A DNA stretch of 64,000 bases. Source: Lachnospiraceae bacterium (GTDB lineage Bacteria; Bacillota; Clostridia; Lachnospirales; Lachnospiraceae). Position numbers and translations under genes: made by a program. Of the stretch, positions 1 to 6,464 are shown one piece after another. The stretch covers positions 1 through 64,000 of the forward strand of contig JAKSSF010000010.1 in NCBI GenBank assembly GCA_024403235.1, read 5' to 3'. Below the pieces are notes generated by a model. The model was not told where the DNA came from. It made no database searches and saw only the letters and a list, made by a program, of their open reading frames with translations. Positions within the stretch are counted from its first letter, which is position 1. Each line of letters opens with the position of its first letter.

Positions 1-71
1 TTGATGACTGGGGAAGATTTCGCCATTCTACAACTACAATTTACGGAAACTCAAGGAAAAGAGGGAGATCT

Positions 72-575
72 ATGTATAAACCTAACATAGCAGATAGTGC
101 CTTTATTGCCAAAGGGGCAGCAGTATATGGAAATGTAACAGTAAAGGACAACGCCAGTATCTGGTATCATACAACCGTACGAAGTGAAAAGCAGCCCATT
201 GTGATAGGCGCCTGCAGCAATATTCAGGACAACGCTGTAGTTCATGTGGATTTGAACTACAAAGTAGAAATTGGAGATTATGTGACGGTTGGACATTCTG
301 CCATTGTCCATGGCTGTACAGTAGGAGATAATACTCTGATTGGTATGGGCGCGATTATCTTAAATGGTGCAAAAGTTGGGAAAAACTGTATCATAGGCGC
401 AGCAGCTCTTGTCACAGAAAATGCAGTGATTCCGGATAATTCCCTGGTGGTAGGGGTGCCCGGAAAGGTAATTCGTACATTGAACGAAGAAGAAATCCAT
501 GGCATTCGTTTGAATGCAGAGCACTATATAGAACAAAAAGAAATTTTTGCAAAAATGGAGAAGGAAGAATGTTAG
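72..575 (+). CDS. gamma carbonic anhydrase-like hexapeptide-repeat protein
   Basis: A 167-residue left-handed beta-helix protein of the gamma-carbonic-anhydrase/YrdA/PaaY family. The hexapeptide-repeat pattern runs through most of the chain (for example IGDYVTVG and VGDNTLIGMG). The three histidines that bind the metal in the family are present at H58, H75 and H80 (VVHVD and VGHSAIVHG). Length is normal for the family. Family members form trimers with metal between subunits; whether this one hydrates CO2 or only has the fold cannot be told. The ATG follows AGAGGGAG. Its end overlaps the start of niaR, so the two are probably co-transcribed. The first 71 bases hold only this leader and perhaps the tail of an upstream gene stopping near base 93. 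Confidence 0.9.
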   Translation: MYKPNIADSAFIAKGAAVYGNVTVKDNASIWYHTTVRSEKQPIVIGACSNIQDNAVVHVDLNYKVEIGDYVTVGHSAIVHGCTVGDNTLIGMGAIILNGAKVGKNCIIGAAALVTENAVIPDNSLVVGVPGKVIRTLNEEEIHGIRLNAEHYIEQKEIFAKMEKEEC

Positions 576-1093
576 ACGGAGAAAACAGAAGAAAGCAAAT
601 CGTAGATACCCTTTTATCCGCCACAAAACCGGTGAATGGCACTGCTCTTGCCAAACAGTTTCAGGTAAGCCGACAGGTTATTGTGCAGGATATTGCACTT
701 TTGCGTGCAGAGAATAAAAATATCATTTCTACCAACAAGGGCTATTTTATTTTCCGGGCGGAAAATCATAAGAATACCTGCAAAAAGGTAATTTGCGTGG
801 CTCATACCACCGATCAGGTGCTGGAGGAATTTTATACTATCGTAGATTTAGGAGGAAATGTACTGGATGTTTCCGTGGAGCATGACTTATATGGACAGAT
901 TCAGGTAGACTTGATTATTCACAATCGGGCAGACGCAGAAGAATTTGTGAAGAAGATGAAAAGCAGCAAGGACAAACCTTTGAAAATCCTGACAGAGGAT
1001 GTGCATTATCACACTATCGAAGCCGGAAATCAGGAAACCATAGATAAAATTTGTAAGAAACTCGAAGAAAAAGGATTTCTGTGTCAAGAATAG
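569..1093 (+). CDS. niaR: niacin-responsive transcriptional repressor NiaR
   Basis: A 174-residue repressor of the NiaR (YrxA) family, which senses nicotinic acid and represses NAD biosynthesis or niacin uptake genes. Residues about 5-60 form an HTH_11 winged helix (QFQVSRQVIVQDIALLR). The rest is the 3H domain, named for conserved histidines seen here in CVAHTTDQV, VEHDLYGQ and DVHYHTIEAG; these bind metal and ligand in the family. Length is typical. The ATG overlaps the end of the preceding gene by 7 bases, so translation is probably coupled. No NAD gene lies in this window, so its targets are elsewhere. Confidence 0.92.
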   Translation: MLDGENRRKQIVDTLLSATKPVNGTALAKQFQVSRQVIVQDIALLRAENKNIISTNKGYFIFRAENHKNTCKKVICVAHTTDQVLEEFYTIVDLGGNVLDVSVEHDLYGQIQVDLIIHNRADAEEFVKKMKSSKDKPLKILTEDVHYHTIEAGNQETIDKICKKLEEKGFLCQE

Positions 1094-1223
1094 ACTATCC
1101 AACCTTGTGTTTTTCCATTCCCTATGATACACTGAAAAAGTGGATTTTTATGTGCAAAACCACAATATGTTGTAGTGTGTGTGAAAAGAAAACCTAGTCA
1201 CAGTATAAGAACGAGGTGTTATT

Positions 1224-4200
1224 TTGGATAAACAGGAATACAAGTTACGATCAGAACAAATCAAAGACTTGATTGGAAAAAGAGATTTTTTTGGAGCAGT
1301 AAAGATTGCGGACAGCATTGACTGGAATCGTGTCAGAAGCGTATCCATGTTATGTACGGTCAGCGATTTATACAAGGCTACCAGAAATTATAAGCGTAGT
1401 AAGGATTTATTATTACTTGCTTATGACCGTCATCCTAACGGCAGAATGATTGTTTACTCTTTGTGCGAACTTAGTATTAAATTGGGAGATGTGGTAGACG
1501 CGTTAGAATACTACAAAACCTTTTTAAAACTGGCGCCCCAGGATAGTGGAAAATATGTATTACAGTACAAAATCTATGAAGCCCAGGATGTTAGTTTAGA
1601 AGAACGAATTGCAGTTTTAGAGCAATTAAAGAAAAATGATTATCGTGAAAAATGGGGCTACGAATTAGCTACCCTTTATCATAGAGTAGGTCTTGCTACT
1701 GCTTGTGTAGAGGAATGTGATGAGTTGATTCTTTGGTTCTCCGATGGCCGTTATGTAAAGAAGGCCATGGAACTGAAGATGTTGCATAAGCCATTATCTG
1801 CTAAGCAGCAGGATCAGTACGACATTATGACCGGTAAAAAACCAGCAAAAGTGGAGGAGGCACCGGAACCGGTAGTAGAGGAAACAAAAGAGGAGGAGAT
1901 TTCTCCTGTTGAGGTGGCTTTCGCAGAAGTTCCCGCTCCAGTCAATGAACCGGAAGAATTAGACATTCAGGTAAAACCTGTGAATGTTGGAAAATATGAT
2001 ACCATCAACCTTCAAAAAGCATTGGCAGAAAATTTGCAGGAGATTTTACAGGAAACAGAAAAGGAAGAAGCAGAAAACACACCGGAACCGGTAGAAGAGA
2101 TTGCTGCGGTAGAACTTCCAAAGACTGGTATCTTGGAAGATGTGCCTGAAGAAGAACCTGTAGTAGAGGCAGCGCCTGTGGAAGAAACACAGTCTGATGA
2201 AGCAGTGCCTTCTGATGAGGAAGAGACTGCGGTAGCTGTAGAAGAAACACCTTCTACTGAAGAAGAATCTGTAGTAGCTGAAGAAGAGATTGCACCTGCA
2301 GAAGAAAGTATTTCTGTAGAAGCAGCAGTTGCTGTAGAGGAGCCGGTTGAAGAATCTGCCAAAGAGCCGGTTATTGAGCCCGTTGTACAACCTGTTATTG
2401 TACCGGTTGTAGAAACGTCTTCCGAAAAAGAAGACTTACTGAATGCTAAGACAAAGGAAATCTTTTTCAATGATACTTCTTCTATGCCTTCTCCTTTGGA
2501 GAGAGAATTACAAAGAGCAATAGACGAAGAGAGAAAGAAACAACAGCTTTCCCCTATCGAAGAAATCTTAGAACAGGATTTGGAGAAATTGCACCGTCCT
2601 TCTGTAGAAGAAGTGATGAAGATGCCGTTGGAGGAAGTAGCAAGTTACGAGTATCCACCTGAAGAAATCGCAAGTATGTTATCCGAAGGCTACGACGGAC
2701 AGATTAGCATGGTTGTAGAAGGAAAAGCTCCTACAGAAAAACAAATCACAGGCCAGATGAACATCGATGAGATTTTGGCTGAGTGGGAAAAGACAAAGAA
2801 ATTAAACGAAGAAAAACGCCGTGCAGAGGATTTGAAGAGAGTATTCTCCAGCACCGGTTGTATGTTCTCAAAATATGATGTTATTGCCAGAGATGGTATT
2901 TTGGAGCAGTTGGAGAGAGAAGGCAAGATTAAAGCCTTAGTAAAAGTAGAGCAGATTCCAAAGGCACCAAAGATTATTCCGGAAGAGGAACTTGCAAAAG
3001 AAACAGTTGTTTCTGCAGAAGAGGCCGAAGAAGAGGAAAGCAACGGCACTACCGTACAGCCTGTAGCAGAAGCGACCGTAGAGAGTACACCTTCAGAAGA
3101 GCCTGCTGAAGTAGCAGCTACAGAGGCTGTGGAAACTGTAGAGACACCTATGGAGGAAGAATCTGCAGAGGATGCCTTAGAAATTATCTCAGAAGGCGTT
3201 TCGGCAGAAGAAGTGACTGAAGTGCCTGCTGCAGAAGAAGTTTCCGTAGAGGAACCAGTTGTAGAGGAAACTTCAGAAGAATCAGAAGAAGAGCCTGTGG
3301 AAGAAACTCCGGTAGAATCTACAGAAGAGCCTGTAGTAACAGAGGAGCCGGCTGAAATAGAAGCAGTGGCTGAAGAAGCACCTGTTTCCGTAGAAGAAGA
3401 AACGGTTGAAGCAGAAGAAGCACCTGCTACAGAAGTTTCCGTAGTTTCAGAAGAAGTAGCGGAAACAGTTACAGAAGTAGAAGCACCTGCAGAAGTTGCA
3501 GCAGAAGAAGAAACCACAGAAGTTTCCGAAGAAGATCAAGCAGAAGAAACCGTAGAAGATACGGAAGAACCTGAGGAAACAGAAGAGGAAGAAACGGAAA
3601 GTTCACAAAAGGCAATGATTCGTGAACTGACAGAAGAGGAACGCGTTTTATTTGCACCATTTATTCAAACCCGCGGTGCCAGAAAGCGTTTTGTGACCGG
3701 ATTGGATCAGATTGAACTGGAAGCTGCAGTGGGCAATGCCATTGTAACCGGTAACGGTGATTCCGGAACGGTAGAGCTTGCAAAGAATGTTATGAAGGAC
3801 ATTCAGCTTACTAATAGCAAGTTCTCCGGAAAAATTGCAAAGATTACAGGTACTTCCTTAAATAGCAAAAATGTAGAACTTACCATTGCAAAATTAGGAA
3901 ATGGTGGTTTGATTATTGAAAAAGCCAGTGGTATGACCAGCCAGACCGTACAGAAGTTGGTAGATGGTTTGCAGAATGCAGAAAGTGGCATTGTAGTGAT
4001 TCTGGAGGATAACAAAAAGTCCGTGAAGAGAATGTTGGCTGCATATCCTCATTTGAAAACCTACTTCCCGATTCGTTTAGAGGTAGAAGAATTAAACGAT
4101 GACGCCTTGGCTTCTTATGGTAAGCAGTATGCAGAGCATTTAGAATATGCGATTGATGATATGGGTATGTTGGCATTACATACCAGAATTTCAGATATGC

Positions 4201-4367
4201 AGACCAGCGAACATATCGTAACCGTTGCAGAGGTTAGAGAAATCGTAGATGCAGCGATTGCTCGTGCGAACAAAAAGAATATTGGCCATTTATTTGATGT
4301 AATGCTTGGAAAACGATATGACGATGATGACATGATCGTTCTTCGAGAAAAGGATTTTATGGAATAA
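1224..4367 (+). CDS. TPR protein with long acidic spacer and degenerate AAA+ (CbxX/SpoVK-like) C-terminal domain
   Basis: A 1047-residue cytoplasmic protein with no signal peptide, starting at TTG after ACGAGGTG. Residues about 1-190 look like TPR or alpha-solenoid helices (YKATRNYKRSKDLLLLAYD, LYHRVGLATACVEECDELI). Residues about 210-450 and 590-790 are low-complexity repeats of Glu, Val, Pro and Ala, with a helical stretch between. Residues about 798-1047 follow the CbxX/CfxQ/SpoVK AAA+ pattern by eye, but the nucleotide-binding residues are replaced: the Walker A position reads GNGDSGTVELA and the Walker B position LIIEKA. I infer a scaffold or regulator with a dead ATPase fold. It lies 32 bases upstream of glgB and is probably co-transcribed, which hints at a glycogen or envelope link but does not prove one. 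Confidence 0.8.
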   Translation: MDKQEYKLRSEQIKDLIGKRDFFGAVKIADSIDWNRVRSVSMLCTVSDLYKATRNYKRSKDLLLLAYDRHPNGRMIVYSLCELSIKLGDVVDALEYYKTFLKLAPQDSGKYVLQYKIYEAQDVSLEERIAVLEQLKKNDYREKWGYELATLYHRVGLATACVEECDELILWFSDGRYVKKAMELKMLHKPLSAKQQDQYDIMTGKKPAKVEEAPEPVVEETKEEEISPVEVAFAEVPAPVNEPEELDIQVKPVNVGKYDTINLQKALAENLQEILQETEKEEAENTPEPVEEIAAVELPKTGILEDVPEEEPVVEAAPVEETQSDEAVPSDEEETAVAVEETPSTEEESVVAEEEIAPAEESISVEAAVAVEEPVEESAKEPVIEPVVQPVIVPVVETSSEKEDLLNAKTKEIFFNDTSSMPSPLERELQRAIDEERKKQQLSPIEEILEQDLEKLHRPSVEEVMKMPLEEVASYEYPPEEIASMLSEGYDGQISMVVEGKAPTEKQITGQMNIDEILAEWEKTKKLNEEKRRAEDLKRVFSSTGCMFSKYDVIARDGILEQLEREGKIKALVKVEQIPKAPKIIPEEELAKETVVSAEEAEEEESNGTTVQPVAEATVESTPSEEPAEVAATEAVETVETPMEEESAEDALEIISEGVSAEEVTEVPAAEEVSVEEPVVEETSEESEEEPVEETPVESTEEPVVTEEPAEIEAVAEEAPVSVEEETVEAEEAPATEVSVVSEEVAETVTEVEAPAEVAAEEETTEVSEEDQAEETVEDTEEPEETEEEETESSQKAMIRELTEEERVLFAPFIQTRGARKRFVTGLDQIELEAAVGNAIVTGNGDSGTVELAKNVMKDIQLTNSKFSGKIAKITGTSLNSKNVELTIAKLGNGGLIIEKASGMTSQTVQKLVDGLQNAESGIVVILEDNKKSVKRMLAAYPHLKTYFPIRLEVEELNDDALASYGKQYAEHLEYAIDDMGMLALHTRISDMQTSEHIVTVAEVREIVDAAIARANKKNIGHLFDVMLGKRYDDDDMIVLREKDFME

Positions 4368-4399
4368 TATAGGTTCATAAAGAAAAGGGGTAAAAAGGG

Positions 4400-6316
4400 A
4401 TGGCAGAAAAGAAACAAAAAAGAGAAACCGTATTTATTTCGGAAGCAGACCAGTATGTATTTGCACAGGGTTCTCACTATGACATTTACAAAAAACTGGG
4501 CGCACACTTGTCTGAAGAAGATGGAAAAGAAGGCATGTTTTTTGGTGTTTGGGCACCAAATGCAGAGTCAGTTCATGTAGTTGGTACCTTCAATGACTGG
4601 AATGAAACCTCCCATCAGCTTCACAAAATCGGACCTGGTGGTATTTACACAGGCTTTTTCGAGGGAATTGGTACAGGGGAATTGTACAAGTACTTAATTA
4701 CCACACCCGATGGTAGAAAGCTGTACAAGGCAGATCCATTTGGAAACTATGCAGAATTAAGACCGGGTAATGCTTCGATTACTACAGATATTACAAACTT
4801 CAAATGGTCTGACAGTACCTGGATGACAAACAGAGATAAAAAGGATCCTATGAAGGAGCCCATTGCCATCTACGAATGTCATATTGGTTCCTGGATGAAA
4901 CATCCGGATGGTTCAGAAGATGGTTTTTACAACTATCGTGAATTTGCAGATTGTATCGTAGAATATTTAAAAGAACTTCGCTACACCCATGTAGAGCTGA
5001 TGGGTATTGCAGAGCATCCTTTCGATGGTTCCTGGGGCTATCAGGTGGGCGGTTATTATGCACCTACTTCCCGTTATGGTACACCGGAAGACTTTATGTA
5101 TTTGGTAAATAAATTACATAAAAATAAAATTGGTGTTATTTTGGATTGGGTACCTGCCCACTTCCCAAGAGATGCTTTCGGTTTGGCTGAGTTTGATGGC
5201 ACCTGTTTATTTGAACATCCGGACCCAAGATTAGGAGAACATCCTGATTGGGGTACCAAGATTTTCAACTATGGTAAAACAGAAGTAAAGAACTATCTGA
5301 TTGCCAATGCTTTATTCTGGATTAAAGAATTCCACATCGATGGTCTTCGTGTAGATGCAGTAGCTTCTATGTTATATCTGGATTATGGTAAAAAGGATGG
5401 ACAGTGGGTAGCCAACAAATACGGCGGCAACAAGAATCTGGAAGCCATTGAATTCTTCAAACACTTTAACAGCGTCATTCATGGCGGGTTCCCCGGCGTG
5501 TTGACCATTGCAGAGGAATCTACTGCATGGCCAAAGGTTACCGGCGATATTATGGACGATGGCTTAGGCTTTACTTTCAAATGGAACATGGGTTGGATGC
5601 ATGACTTCTGTGAATACATGAAGTTGGATCCATTATTCCGTAGAAATAATCACTACGCAATGACCTTTGCCATGAGCTACAACAGTTCAGAAAATTATAT
5701 TCTGCCATTGTCTCATGATGAGGTAGTGCATTTGAAATGCTCTATGGTAAACAAGATGCCGGGCTATCAGATTGATAAATATGCTAACCTTCGTCTTGGG
5801 TATACCTTTATGTTTGGTCACTGTGGCAAGAAGCTTTTATTCATGGGTCAGGAATTTGGTCAGGAAAGAGAGTGGAGTGAAGCCAGAGAGTTGGATTGGT
5901 TCCTGTTAGAAAATCCTTTGAACAAGGGTATGCAGGATTACATGAAGGAACTCCTTGCGTTGTACAATGACAACCCGGCGATGCACGAAATCGATAACGA
6001 TTGGGGCGGATTTGAATGGGTAAACTGTGATGATATGGACAGAAGTATTTACAGCTTTATCCGTAAGAGCGCAGACGGAAAGAAGAAATTATTGTTCGTA
6101 TTGAACATGACACCAATGGAACGCCCGTATTATTGTGTAGGTGTGCCGGATAAGAAAAAAGTAAAATTACTGTTGAACAGTGATGATATTAAATTTGGTG
6201 GAAATGGACATGAGATTCCTGCAGAAATCAAACCTACTGAGGAAGAATGTGATCAGAGACCCTATCGTATAACCTTTGATTTAGCTGCTTACACAGCAGC
6301 AGTATTTCAGCTGTAA
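4400..6316 (+). CDS. glgB: 1,4-alpha-glucan branching enzyme
   Basis: A 638-residue GH13 glycogen branching enzyme, which makes alpha-1,6 branch points in glycogen. The N-terminal CBM48/early-set domain (FGVWAPNAESVHVVGTFNDW) spans about residues 35-135, followed by the (beta/alpha)8 barrel and a C-terminal beta domain. Catalytic motifs are intact: the nucleophile D319 in GLRVDAV, the acid/base E372 in TIAEES, and the transition-state Asp in LSHDEVVH. Length is normal for the shorter GlgB type. The RBS is AAAAGGGG before ATG. No other glycogen genes are adjacent; the upstream partner is the TPR/pseudo-AAA+ protein. A terminator follows. Confidence 0.97.
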   Translation: MAEKKQKRETVFISEADQYVFAQGSHYDIYKKLGAHLSEEDGKEGMFFGVWAPNAESVHVVGTFNDWNETSHQLHKIGPGGIYTGFFEGIGTGELYKYLITTPDGRKLYKADPFGNYAELRPGNASITTDITNFKWSDSTWMTNRDKKDPMKEPIAIYECHIGSWMKHPDGSEDGFYNYREFADCIVEYLKELRYTHVELMGIAEHPFDGSWGYQVGGYYAPTSRYGTPEDFMYLVNKLHKNKIGVILDWVPAHFPRDAFGLAEFDGTCLFEHPDPRLGEHPDWGTKIFNYGKTEVKNYLIANALFWIKEFHIDGLRVDAVASMLYLDYGKKDGQWVANKYGGNKNLEAIEFFKHFNSVIHGGFPGVLTIAEESTAWPKVTGDIMDDGLGFTFKWNMGWMHDFCEYMKLDPLFRRNNHYAMTFAMSYNSSENYILPLSHDEVVHLKCSMVNKMPGYQIDKYANLRLGYTFMFGHCGKKLLFMGQEFGQEREWSEARELDWFLLENPLNKGMQDYMKELLALYNDNPAMHEIDNDWGGFEWVNCDDMDRSIYSFIRKSADGKKKLLFVLNMTPMERPYYCVGVPDKKKVKLLLNSDDIKFGGNGHEIPAEIKPTEEECDQRPYRITFDLAAYTAAVFQL

Positions 6317-6320
6317 AGGT

Positions 6321-6347
6321 TAAGTTTCTAATTTTCAATACCGAAAT
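6321..6347 (+). promoter_or_regulatory. possible sigma-28 (FliA/SigD) type promoter
   Basis: TAAG at 6321-6324, a 15-base spacer, then ACCGAAAT at 6340-6347. This resembles the flagellar sigma consensus TAAA-N15-GCCGATAA (3 of 4 and 5 of 8 matches by eye). Initiation would fall inside the left arm of the glgB terminator, so the new transcript could not form that hairpin. It would drive the flagellar-type gene at 6465 and the flagellin behind it. This is a motif match only. Confidence 0.35.
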
Positions 6348-6348
6348 A

Positions 6349-6380
6349 AAAGGTGAATGCATTTGCATTCGCCTTTTTTA
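6349..6380 (+). terminator. rho-independent terminator after glgB
   Basis: Stem AAAGGTGAATGC pairs with GCATTCGCCTTT around a short ATTT loop, followed by a T run. It lies 33 bases after the glgB stop. Confidence 0.85.
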
Positions 6381-6464
6381 TTGCCTTGTTGAAATATAAG
6401 GATTTGAAAAAGGATAGTTAGAAACGAATATTTTATTTCTTGTATTTCATGAAAAGGAAATTCT

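Noticed and set aside
1..93. A reading frame from base 1 that stops near base 93
   Set aside because: It could be the tail of an upstream gene, but 30 residues give no recognisable family and it overlaps a well-supported start.
2690..3517. Long antisense reading frame of Ser/Thr-rich protein
   Set aside because: It is the shadow of the repetitive Glu/Val codons of the real gene on the other strand, with no RBS.
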